Shown: piece by piece, positions 53,633 to 61,379 of the stretch
Layout: every line of letters starts with the position of its first letter
Position numbering within the stretch: position 1 is the first letter of the stretch
Assembly (NCBI GenBank): GCA_030429045.1
Contig: JAUIEA010000002.1
Span: 1-64,000 of the forward strand
Source: Bacteroidia bacterium
Lineage (GTDB): Bacteria; Bacteroidota; Bacteroidia; Chitinophagales; Saprospiraceae
Reading direction: 5' to 3'
Length of the DNA stretch: 64,000 nucleotides
Notes under the pieces: model-generated
The model's input: the letters and a program-made list of their open reading frames with translations, nothing else
Database searches by the model: none
What the model was told of the DNA's origin: nothing
Program-made: the position numbers and the translations under genes

Positions 53633-54922
53633 ATGTCTGTCACCCTTCGGAAGATTGGCGCTCGCAGCGCAACCGCCCTGGTCATTGCCAATATGATCGG
53701 CACCGGTGTGTTTACCAGTTTGGGGTTCCAGCTGGTGGACACCCAAAACTCGATCAGTATTCTCCTGCTATGGGTGTTGGGTGGAGCCATCGCGCTGGCC
53801 GGTGCATTCAGCTATGCCGAACTGGGATCTTTTTTCAAGCGGTCGGGCGGGGAATACCACTACCTCTCCGAACTCTATCATCCCCTGGTCGGTTACCTGT
53901 CCGGCTGGGTATCCCTGACCGTCGGTTTTGCTGCTCCTGTCGCCCTGGCAGCCATGGCCATGTCGGCTTATCTGGCAGAAAGCATTCCTGTCTCAACCAC
54001 CTGGATGGCCACCCTGGTGATCCTTCTGGTATCCATTGTGCATTCGGTCAATATTCGCCGCAGCAGTCGGTTTCAGCTGGTGACTACGGCCTTGAAAGTG
54101 GTCCTCATCTTTGGCTTTATTGTCCTTGGATTTCTGCTCGCCCCTGCCACACCCAACGCCCTGGACTGGTCGACTTCGTGGCAAGGTGAGATCGTTCTAC
54201 CGGCATTTGCCGTTTCCCTGGTTTATGTCACCTACGCCTATTCCGGGTGGAATGCTGCTGCCTATATCGCCGAGGAGATCAGGCAACCGACCCGCAACCT
54301 GCCACGCGCCCTCATTCTGGGGACACTGCTGGTCACCATTCTCTATGTCCTCCTGCAATGGGTCTTTCTCCGTCAAGCCGGTCTGGAGGCCTTATCCGGA
54401 AAGGTTGAAATCGGACAGGTGGTCGCCGAACAGCTCTTTGGCAGATCAGGAGGTCAATGGATCAGTATGGCTATCGCATTATTTCTGGTTTCCAGTATCA
54501 GTGCGATGGTCTGGGTGGGGCCCCGTGTCAGCCTGGTCATGGCTGAGGATCACCGGTTGTGGCGATTCCTTTACCAACGGAATGAAAATGGCATTCCCGT
54601 GCGGGCGGTCTGGTTTCAATCGGCCCTGAGTATCCTCCTGGTCTGGTCGGGTACATTTGAGGAAGTCCTGCTGTATTGTGGATTTATCCTTCAGCTCTTC
54701 GCCTGCCTGGCCGTGGTGGGCACCTTTATTCTCCGTCACCGGAAAGAACACCTGCCCTACTGCAATCCCACCCATCCGTGGTTGCCCCTGCTCTTCATCC
54801 TGGCATCCATCTGGATCCTCAGCTTCCTACTGATGGAACGCCCGTCTGAAAGTCTCTTCGGGTTGGCTAATTTAGCGGCTGGATGGATCACCTACCGAAT
54901 TTCGACAAACCGCTGGATATGA
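53633..54922 (+). CDS. APC-superfamily amino acid permease
   Basis: 429-aa inner-membrane transporter with about 12 hydrophobic segments. The first helices carry the APC signature: IGARSATALVIANMIGTGVFTSLGF (the GTG-type substrate loop in TM1) and LLWVLGGAIALAGAFSYAELGSFF, followed by SGGEYHYLSELYHPLVGYLSGW. A broken TM6 appears at VYVTYAYSGWNAAAYIAEEI. It resembles the LAT/AdiC-like branch that exchanges or imports amino acids; the substrate is unknown. Its stop overlaps the start of the methyltransferase gene (ATGA), so the two are translationally coupled. Confidence 0.92.
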   Translation: MSVTLRKIGARSATALVIANMIGTGVFTSLGFQLVDTQNSISILLLWVLGGAIALAGAFSYAELGSFFKRSGGEYHYLSELYHPLVGYLSGWVSLTVGFAAPVALAAMAMSAYLAESIPVSTTWMATLVILLVSIVHSVNIRRSSRFQLVTTALKVVLIFGFIVLGFLLAPATPNALDWSTSWQGEIVLPAFAVSLVYVTYAYSGWNAAAYIAEEIRQPTRNLPRALILGTLLVTILYVLLQWVFLRQAGLEALSGKVEIGQVVAEQLFGRSGGQWISMAIALFLVSSISAMVWVGPRVSLVMAEDHRLWRFLYQRNENGIPVRAVWFQSALSILLVWSGTFEEVLLYCGFILQLFACLAVVGTFILRHRKEHLPYCNPTHPWLPLLFILASIWILSFLLMERPSESLFGLANLAAGWITYRISTNRWI

Positions 54923-55587
54923 AATATCTTCTCTTTTTCACCATGCTTCTGACGGCCCAGTGGGCCTGCGCCCAACATGATCATCACGGTCACAAGCACG
55001 ACGCCAATCACCATATGAATCAGCGACCCTTTGAGGAGCTGGTCGCTCATTTTGAGGATCCCGCTCGTGACGAATGGCAAAAACCGGAGGCTGTCCTGGC
55101 TGTGCTGGGAGATCTCCAGGACAAAACAGTCATGGACATCGGCAGTGGGACCGGGTATTTTTCCTTTCGCATGGCCCGGGCCGGTGCCAGGGTCATTTGC
55201 GCAGATGTAGACGAGCGTTTCCTGGATTACATTGCCCAAAAAGTCGATCAAACGGAGCAATGGGCTGGGTCCCGGATCGAGACCAGGAAAGTACCCTTTG
55301 ACTCACCTGCTCTGGCAGCACATGAAGTCGACATCGTCCTGATCGTGGATACCTATCATCATATCGAAGATCGCATTTCCTATTTCAAATCGGTACGCCA
55401 GGGTTTAAAGCCCGGAGGCAAGCTGGTGGTGATCGATTTTTTCAAGGAGGAGGCCCCGGTGGGCCCCCCGGTCAAAATGAAAATGTCCGAAGAACAGGTG
55501 GCCTCTGAATTACACAAAGCCGGATTCCAGAGTATCGATATTGATGTGGAGACTTTGCCGTATCAGTATATCATTACGGTCTGGTAA
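54919..55587 (+). CDS. Exported His-rich class I SAM methyltransferase
   Basis: 222 aa starting at the ATG that overlaps the permease stop. The N-terminus is MKYLLFFTMLLTAQWACAQ, a clear signal peptide (possible lipobox at WAC), followed by a His-rich segment, HDHHGHKHDANHH. The rest is a Rossmann methyltransferase: VMDIGSGTGYFSFRMARAGA (SAM-binding motif I), ICADVDERFLDYI (motif II), VDIVLIVDTYHHIED and LKPGGKLVVIDFFKEE. A methyltransferase outside the cytosol lacks an obvious SAM supply, so the protein may have another role or a mis-predicted location. Similar exported forms occur in other Bacteroidota. Target unknown. Confidence 0.82.
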   Translation: MKYLLFFTMLLTAQWACAQHDHHGHKHDANHHMNQRPFEELVAHFEDPARDEWQKPEAVLAVLGDLQDKTVMDIGSGTGYFSFRMARAGARVICADVDERFLDYIAQKVDQTEQWAGSRIETRKVPFDSPALAAHEVDIVLIVDTYHHIEDRISYFKSVRQGLKPGGKLVVIDFFKEEAPVGPPVKMKMSEEQVASELHKAGFQSIDIDVETLPYQYIITVW

Positions 55588-55937
55588 TCCCGGGAATTCC
55601 AGATTCGTGCCGAGTCTGAATCGTTATTGAGTTATTGGGTTATTGAGTTATTTCGAAAAATGGAATTCGGTGTTCGGTAATGGGTAATGGGTAATGGGTA
55701 AAAAAATTACTCAAAGACTAGAGAAAACAAGAATACATCATTTTATTCTCCCACCATTAGCAAGCCCTAAAGTGGCGAATTCGCTTCGATCCATTTACCC
55801 GTTGTGGAATTGGGTATTCAGTAAAAACCATTATCTAAAATACCTGGGTAATCAGGAACCTGCCCCGAGTTCTCGGGGGAGCAAACACAGGAACCAGGAA
55901 TATGAAATCCGACGGTTGGCGGAGTGTCAGGAATTTA
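55588..55937. repeat. Intergenic region with period-8 and period-7 arrays
   Basis: No gene in 350 bp. Bases 55622-55653 read GTTATTGA GTTATTGG GTTATTGA GTTATTTC (period 8), and 55675-55702 read GGTAATG x3 then GGTAAAA (period 7). The ORF 55694-55945 lies in this sequence and has no recognisable content. Confidence 0.75.
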
Positions 55938-56312
55938 TCATTTGATCCGAATCCCCAGGAATTCTTCAGACCGTCCCTGGGTTTTATCCAGATAGAAATA
56001 CAGGGTATCATTGAGGAGATGGACAGTCAGGGCTTCGTAGCCTTTTGATCCCACATCTGAAGAATCGACCTCCTCGAAAAAATCTCCCTGCTCATTGGGC
56101 TGATAAAAGAAAAAGTCGGTTCGAAAGCCATCTCCGGCCCGGGCGACCTCATAGGTCTTGGTGGTTGTCGAATAACTCCCGATGGTGGTGCCTGGAAGGA
56201 AATCGACCTTTTGCGATAAACCGCTGTAGAACCCACATTCCGGACAGTCGTCATTCTTGGTACACGACAAGACAAACAGGAGGAGGAGCAGACCCAGGAT
56301 GCGGAAGTTCAT
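55938..56312 (-). CDS. Small lipoprotein of unknown function
   Basis: 124 aa with a lipobox signal peptide, MNFRILGLLLLLFVLSC. The mature part starts TKNDDCPECGFYSG, with a CxxC pair, and continues as a beta-rich chain (KTYEVARAGDGFRTDFFFY, YEALTVHLLNDTLYFYLDKT). I do not recognise a family. It stands alone with short intergenic gaps; a cell-envelope location is the only supported statement. Confidence 0.7.
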   Translation of the reverse strand: MNFRILGLLLLLFVLSCTKNDDCPECGFYSGLSQKVDFLPGTTIGSYSTTTKTYEVARAGDGFRTDFFFYQPNEQGDFFEEVDSSDVGSKGYEALTVHLLNDTLYFYLDKTQGRSEEFLGIRIK

Positions 56313-56475
56313 GACGTGTACTATTTAGGTATCAATATTACGGAGAAGTGTGGAGAAATCAGGGATGTGGGATGAGGGATGATCCATTCCAAATGGATAT
56401 CCATGTTTATCCCCCTGACGAAAGGCGAACAGCGAATCACTCTTGATATCCCACATCTCCGGGATTGATCCATCA

Positions 56476-57159
56476 TCACCAGGGAATCACTGTCTTGTCT
56501 CGCCAGAATTTGCCGGTCGGGATGTCCGGTTCCAACGCAAGCCAGACCGCTGTCTCCGCACCTTTTTCTACCGGGCGATCCGCTCCCGGTCCACCCATAT
56601 CCGTACGTACCCATCCGGGACACATGGCGTGGACACCGACATGTGCAGGTGCATCACCCGCCAGGAGCATGGTCCATCCATTCAGGCTCCATTTGGAAAG
56701 CCGGTATGCCGCATAATTGCCCCGTGGCTGATCGGCCAGGCTGCCCATCCCGCTGGAAATATTGATGATACTGGCTGCCTTGCTTCTGACCAGTAAGGGC
56801 CAGAGGGCCCTGGTGATCTGGATGGTGCCAAACAGGTTGGTATTCATGACGCTGTTCAGCTGGTCCAGGTCAAAGTCAGTGGCGGACATGTTCCCGATGA
56901 TCCCGGCATTATTGACCAGGACATCCAGATGATCAAAACGCTTTTCGACCAGCGTGGCCAATAAGGCACACTGATCCAGTTTCCGAATATCCCCCACCAG
57001 GGGGATCACCCCCATCCCAAGCTCGTCAGCTGTTTTTTTGATGGCTACCGGATCCCGGCCAACTGCAATTACCTGGAGGCCCCTTTCTGCCAGTTGCCGA
57101 ACGATCTCCCTGCCGATACCCCGGTTGGCTCCGGTGACTAAGGCTACTTTCTCTCCCAT
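56476..57159 (-). CDS. Short-chain dehydrogenase/reductase (SDR)
   Basis: 227 aa from MGEKVALVTGANRGIG. Classical SDR: NAD(P)-binding TGANRGIG near residue 9, the NNAG motif in LVNNAGIIGN near 80, catalytic serine in IINISSGMGS and YAAYRLSKWSLNG with the Y-x3-K pair near 145, and PGWVRTDMGGPGA near the end. It closely resembles the carbonyl-reductase-like SDRs. The substrate is unknown. The track start at 57246 would add 29 residues that do not match the family. It is divergent from the TonB-receptor gene, sharing a 99-bp gap. Confidence 0.92.
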   Translation of the reverse strand: MGEKVALVTGANRGIGREIVRQLAERGLQVIAVGRDPVAIKKTADELGMGVIPLVGDIRKLDQCALLATLVEKRFDHLDVLVNNAGIIGNMSATDFDLDQLNSVMNTNLFGTIQITRALWPLLVRSKAASIINISSGMGSLADQPRGNYAAYRLSKWSLNGWTMLLAGDAPAHVGVHAMCPGWVRTDMGGPGADRPVEKGAETAVWLALEPDIPTGKFWRDKTVIPW

Positions 57160-57258
57160 CCTTAAATATACCACCTTGTGACCAGCTGACAAATTTGCCG
57201 CTTCAGCCCACGTTTGCCCCCCGAAAAACGTTTTTTTGCGGTACAAACCTCTTACCGC

Positions 57259-59589
57259 ATGTTAAGACCCCTACTACTGGTCCTCTGCCTGGGCTTTCTC
57301 CATTTGTCCCCGGCACAGGAATCCCGGACCTATACCATCTCCGGCACGCTGGAAGATGCCGACTCCAGGGAGATGCTTCTCGGCGCCACAGTGTTTGACC
57401 AGAACAGCGGCACCGGAACCGTGTCCAATACCTATGGCTTTTTCAGCCTGACGATCCCTGCTGGCACATCTGAACTGGTCTTTTCCTACATCGGATATAC
57501 ACCGGTGACCCTGTCCATCGACCTGCAGAAAGACACGACCATGGTGATCCGGCTCCGGGCGGGCACCCAGCTGGAAGCGGTAGAGGTCAAGGCTGATCGA
57601 CTGGAGAAAAATGTCCAACGCAGTCAGATGAGCACCGTAGATGTGCCGGTCGAATTCATCAAGAAGGTGCCCGCTCTCCTGGGAGAGGTCGACGTGCTCA
57701 AGGTCATTCAATTGCTTCCCGGGGTGCAGTCCGGCGGGGAGGGGCAAAGCGGCTTCTATGTACGTGGCGGGGGACCGGATCAAAACCTCATCCTGCTGGA
57801 CGGGGTGCCCGTCTATAATGCCAGTCACCTCTTCGGATTTTTCTCGGTCTTCAACGCCGAGGCGGTCAAGGATGTCACCCTGATCAAGGGTGGATTCCCG
57901 GCCCGATATGGGGGTCGGCTTTCCTCCGTCCTGGACATTACCCTGAAGGAGGGCAACATGCAGGAATTCCACTCGGCTCTTTCACTGGGTTTGATCGCCT
58001 CCAGTGCCATGGTCGAAGGGCCCATTATCAAGGACAAGGTGTCGTTCATCCTCACGGGACGACGCACCTATATCGATCTGTTGATCCGCCCCTTTCTATC
58101 TGCAGAGGATGGGACAAGTGGCTATTATTTTCATGACATCAACGGGAAGATCAACTGGCGGATCAGCGACCGAGACCGGGTCTACCTGTCCATGTATACC
58201 GGCCGGGATAAATTCTATTACCGATATGAGGAGAAGAACTACCAACCGAAATATGAGGAGGAAGCTTCCTTCGGGTGGGGAAACCTGACCACGGCCTTGC
58301 GCTGGAATCATGTGTGGACCAAGAATCTGTTCAGCAACACCACCCTGACTCTGTCGGATTATGCCTTTGACACGGACAATCAGTACAAGGAAACTTCCGG
58401 GTCCACATTGGTCTCCGAACAAAAGCTGGCCTATACATCCGGTATTCGCGACTGGGCCGGGCGAATCGATTTCGATTATTTGCCGGTGCCCAAACACTAT
58501 ATCCGATTCGGGGCAGGAGCGATTGCCCATACCTTTGACCCTGGCGTCTTTGACCTGCTGAATTTCAGTGACGGTGACCGGATCAGCACACAGATCGGCC
58601 AGCCTAAGATCACCGCTGCCGAGTGGTTTGCTTATGGTGAAGATGATGCCGAGCTACTCCCGGCCCTGAAGGTCAATTATGGCCTCCATCTGAGTGGCTT
58701 CCAGGTCGAGGACAAACATTATATCAGTCTTCAGCCCCGGATCTCTGCCCGCTATCTCTTGCGTGATGACCTCTCTGTCAAAGCATCCTTTAGTACGATG
58801 CGGCAATACATCAATCTGTTGTCCAATGAGAGCATCGGGCTTCCTACGGATCTCTGGCTGCCGGCGACCGACCGGGTCAAGCCCCAGGATGCCTGGCAGG
58901 TTGCCGTGGGTGCTGCCTATGACTGGAAAGAATATGAACTGAGTGTCGAAGGCTATTACAAGGATATGGACAACCTCCTGTCCTATACAGAAGGATCCAG
59001 CTTCTTTTCGTTTACCAACTGGCAGAACAGGGTCACCCAGGGATCCGGTGACAGTTATGGTGGCGAAGTGTTTCTCCAGAAAAAAAGAGGGACCTGGACC
59101 GGTTGGATCGGATATACGTTATCCAGAAGTAACCGGCAATTTGATGAACTCAATTTTGGCCGGAAGTTTCCGTATAAATATGACCGGAGGCATGATTTCG
59201 AAATCGTTGTCAATTATAAAAAAAGTGACAAATTCGATATCGGTCTAACCTGGGTATTTGGCACCGGAAATGCGATATCGCTTGCCGCAGAATCCTATTA
59301 TTACGCCCCTCCGGGATCCAACCCCAATTCGTTCTACCGCTATTATATCGAGCATTTTGAAGATCGAAACAACTTCCGGATGCCCTCCTATCACCGCGGA
59401 GATATCGGCTTCAACTTTCACCGGATCCGACCGCATTATCAGCGGACGATATCCTTCGGTGCATATAATGTCTACAATCGAAAAAATCCCTTCTTTGTCT
59501 TTACGGAGGAAACCAACAATCAGGTCCAGTTGAAACAAGCCAGCCTGTTTCCCATCATTCCGTTTATCTCCTACAATATCAAATTCTGA
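57259..59589 (+). CDS. TonB-dependent outer-membrane receptor
   Basis: 776 aa from MLRPLLLVLCLGFLHLSPAQ, a signal peptide. Residues about 25-105 are a carboxypeptidase-D regulatory-like domain (TYTISGTLEDADSREMLLGA, FSYIGYTPVTLSI). The plug follows with VDVLKVIQLLPGVQSGGEGQ, YVRGGGPDQNLILLDGVPVYN and IKGGFPARYGGRLSSVLDI. The remainder is the 22-strand barrel, ending with ...FPIIPFISYNIKF, a terminal aromatic residue typical of barrel assembly. It imports or binds an unknown ligand using TonB energy. The DUF4249 gene follows 3 bp after the stop, a pairing often seen in Bacteroidota. A 6-bp hairpin with seven T residues lies upstream (57210-57237) but is weak. Confidence 0.93.
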   Translation: MLRPLLLVLCLGFLHLSPAQESRTYTISGTLEDADSREMLLGATVFDQNSGTGTVSNTYGFFSLTIPAGTSELVFSYIGYTPVTLSIDLQKDTTMVIRLRAGTQLEAVEVKADRLEKNVQRSQMSTVDVPVEFIKKVPALLGEVDVLKVIQLLPGVQSGGEGQSGFYVRGGGPDQNLILLDGVPVYNASHLFGFFSVFNAEAVKDVTLIKGGFPARYGGRLSSVLDITLKEGNMQEFHSALSLGLIASSAMVEGPIIKDKVSFILTGRRTYIDLLIRPFLSAEDGTSGYYFHDINGKINWRISDRDRVYLSMYTGRDKFYYRYEEKNYQPKYEEEASFGWGNLTTALRWNHVWTKNLFSNTTLTLSDYAFDTDNQYKETSGSTLVSEQKLAYTSGIRDWAGRIDFDYLPVPKHYIRFGAGAIAHTFDPGVFDLLNFSDGDRISTQIGQPKITAAEWFAYGEDDAELLPALKVNYGLHLSGFQVEDKHYISLQPRISARYLLRDDLSVKASFSTMRQYINLLSNESIGLPTDLWLPATDRVKPQDAWQVAVGAAYDWKEYELSVEGYYKDMDNLLSYTEGSSFFSFTNWQNRVTQGSGDSYGGEVFLQKKRGTWTGWIGYTLSRSNRQFDELNFGRKFPYKYDRRHDFEIVVNYKKSDKFDIGLTWVFGTGNAISLAAESYYYAPPGSNPNSFYRYYIEHFEDRNNFRMPSYHRGDIGFNFHRIRPHYQRTISFGAYNVYNRKNPFFVFTEETNNQVQLKQASLFPIIPFISYNIKF

Positions 59590-59592
59590 CCC

Positions 59593-60462
59593 ATGTTACG
59601 CACGATATCTCTCCTCCTGTTTTCAGCATTGATCTTCTCGGGCTGTGAAGATGCATTTACCACTGTGATCGATGCCGATCCACCACCCTTTACCCGAAAA
59701 ATGGTGGTCCACAGTTACTGCGAAGACACCCCGGACACTCCGCAGAAACTCTATCTAGAAACCAACCGGAATATTTTTGATGCACAAGATCAGAGTCTGC
59801 CGATCACGGATGCCACGATCGAGATCCTGGAAGATGGTCTGGTTGTGGGGCAATTTGTGCATGGTATCTCTCCTGCTCAAAATGAGTATGTCACCTCCCA
59901 GGATAACCTGTTCTCAAAAGTGGGTGCAGAGTACATGATCCGCTTACGTGCGCCGGGTATACCAGATGCAGAATCACGCCAGTTCCTCCCGGCTCCAGTC
60001 CAGATAGCAGACGCCTTGTATGTAGAAGATCTTGCCGTTGATGAAGATGGCGATCGGGTCAATGGGTTCAAGGTGACATTTTCAGACTTGCCTGAAGAGG
60101 GGAATTATTTCCTGTTGGAATGTTATGACCTGTCCATCCCGGATTATCGCCTTCCGCTGGAGAGCACCGACCCGTATGTCCGAGCCTTGGGAGATGGGTT
60201 TATATTGATTTCGGATGCCGGGAATAATGGTTTTGATCAGGCATTCGAAATGTACGCCTATCAGGCCAATGCCTCAGGCGATTATGAATTTATCCTTTAT
60301 CATATCTCCAGGGATCTCTATCAATACCTGTTGAGCATTGACAAGCATATTAACAATGACATCGACTTTTTCAGCGAACCGAGCTTTGTCAGTAGCAATA
60401 TCGAAAACGGCCTGGGTATTTTTTCGCTGTCGAGCAAGACCCGGAAAGAGGTGCGGAAGTGA
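59593..60462 (+). CDS. DUF4249 family lipoprotein
   Basis: 289-aa lipoprotein (LLLFSALIFSGC). DUF4249 features: CEDAFTTVIDADPPP at the start, VVHSYCEDT, NIFDAQDQSLPITDATIEILEDG, AEYMIRLRAPG and NYFLLECYDLS, ending with ENGLGIFSLSSKTRKEV. These proteins form the surface-exposed partner of a TonB receptor, probably as a lid or ligand-capturing lipoprotein like SusD, although no biochemical role is firmly known. The start is 3 bp after the receptor stop, so both are in one operon. The length fits shorter members. Confidence 0.9.
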   Translation: MLRTISLLLFSALIFSGCEDAFTTVIDADPPPFTRKMVVHSYCEDTPDTPQKLYLETNRNIFDAQDQSLPITDATIEILEDGLVVGQFVHGISPAQNEYVTSQDNLFSKVGAEYMIRLRAPGIPDAESRQFLPAPVQIADALYVEDLAVDEDGDRVNGFKVTFSDLPEEGNYFLLECYDLSIPDYRLPLESTDPYVRALGDGFILISDAGNNGFDQAFEMYAYQANASGDYEFILYHISRDLYQYLLSIDKHINNDIDFFSEPSFVSSNIENGLGIFSLSSKTRKEVRK

Positions 60463-60614
60463 GGATTGAGTTGAGGAGTTGAGGAGAAAAATAATTTATC
60501 CAGGGTAAATCGTGATTATTGAACTTTGTTTTCACCTTGGGCCTTTTACCCTTTACCTATTACCCATTACCTTTTACCTTTTACCTCATTATTCAATTGC
60601 TGAATGAATGACCG
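60462..60614. repeat. Period-8 and period-7 arrays between DUF4249 and a methyltransferase gene
   Basis: GAGTTGAG GAGTTGAG GAG follows the DUF4249 stop (60468-60486), and six NNTTACC heptads (TTTTACC CTTTACC TATTACC CATTACC TTTTACC TTTTACC) lie at 60544-60585, the longest period-7 array seen in the window. Confidence 0.8.
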
Positions 60615-61223
60615 CTAACTCTTTTTTCCAATAAAGCGGATCACCTGACCAAGGCCAGAATGATAGGTGCCTTCCTGCAGCATCACCTCTTTTTCTTCCA
60701 GGACAGAAAATTCTATTCCGGGAAATTCAGTTGGTATCTGGTCCAGTGCATAAAGTAGTGCCGAATCTTTGGGTCCACCGGAGCCATGCTCCTGCTGGTA
60801 GTGCAGCTGACCGATGCTGAAACATTCAAAGATGACATAGCCACCCGGTTTTAACCACTTGATCCAATTTGGAAACAACTGTCGCCGGAGGGCTTCAGGG
60901 AAATGAGAGAAGATCAACGCTATGGCATCCAGGGATGATGCCGGATAATGGACCTCTCCTGCATCGGCAACCTGATAGTTGATCTGCACACCATTTTTCC
61001 GGGCCAATTGTTCGGCTTTTCGTTTGCCTTCCTCACTGTAATCAAATGCTTCGACCTCCCATCCACATTGGGCCGCATAAACGGCATTGCGCCCTTCCCC
61101 TTCGGCCGGAAACAGGATCTTCCCGGGTGGAAGTCCACCCAGACATTCTCTGAGCCATTCATTGGGTGATTCACCGTAAACGTATTCTTCCTGACTGTAT
61201 CGATCGTTCCAGAAGGATTGCAT
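60615..61223 (-). CDS. Class I SAM-dependent methyltransferase (TehB-like)
   Basis: 202 aa. It starts MQSFWNDRYSQEEYVYGESPN, the typical N-terminus of the TehB/UbiE-like small-molecule methyltransferases with a WDxRY...YGxxPN pattern. Motif I reads KILFPAEGEGRNAVYAAQCG, motif II EAFDYSEEGKRKAEQLA, and motif IV YPASSLDAIALIFSHFP. Relatives include tellurite-resistance TehB and thiopurine-type enzymes. Cytosolic; substrate unknown. The gap to uvrB on the same strand is 156 bp and consists of repeat arrays. Confidence 0.88.
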   Translation of the reverse strand: MQSFWNDRYSQEEYVYGESPNEWLRECLGGLPPGKILFPAEGEGRNAVYAAQCGWEVEAFDYSEEGKRKAEQLARKNGVQINYQVADAGEVHYPASSLDAIALIFSHFPEALRRQLFPNWIKWLKPGGYVIFECFSIGQLHYQQEHGSGGPKDSALLYALDQIPTEFPGIEFSVLEEKEVMLQEGTYHSGLGQVIRFIGKKS

Positions 61224-61225
61224 GG

Positions 61226-61283
61226 AGGTGAGGAGTTAAGGAGTTAGGAGGTTATGAGGTTATGAGGTTATGAGGTTATGAGG
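61226..61283 (+). repeat. Period-8 array upstream of the methyltransferase
   Basis: AGGAGTTA AGGAGTTA GGAGGTTAT followed by GAGGTTAT repeated about four times. The clean copies make this the most regular octamer array in the window. It sits directly upstream of the methyltransferase ATG (61223), so it would lie in or before its leader. Confidence 0.85.
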
Positions 61284-61341
61284 AAATAGTGGTACTGGAT
61301 GAACTGGTCGTTAGAATTCAAGGCCGTTTTCATATTAGGCC

Positions 61342-61369
61342 CAATACCTTTTGCCCATTACCTTTTACC
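61342..61369 (+). repeat. Period-7 array downstream of uvrB
   Basis: CCAATACC TTTTGCC CATTACC TTTTACC, four NNTTACC-type heptads just before the uvrB stop codon (61380). Confidence 0.7.
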
Positions 61370-61379
61370 ACCCTTCATC

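Noticed and set aside
57210-57237. ACGTTT/AAACGT hairpin with seven T residues upstream of the TonB receptor
   Set aside because: The stem is only 6 bp and AT-rich with a 10-nt loop; too weak to call a terminator.
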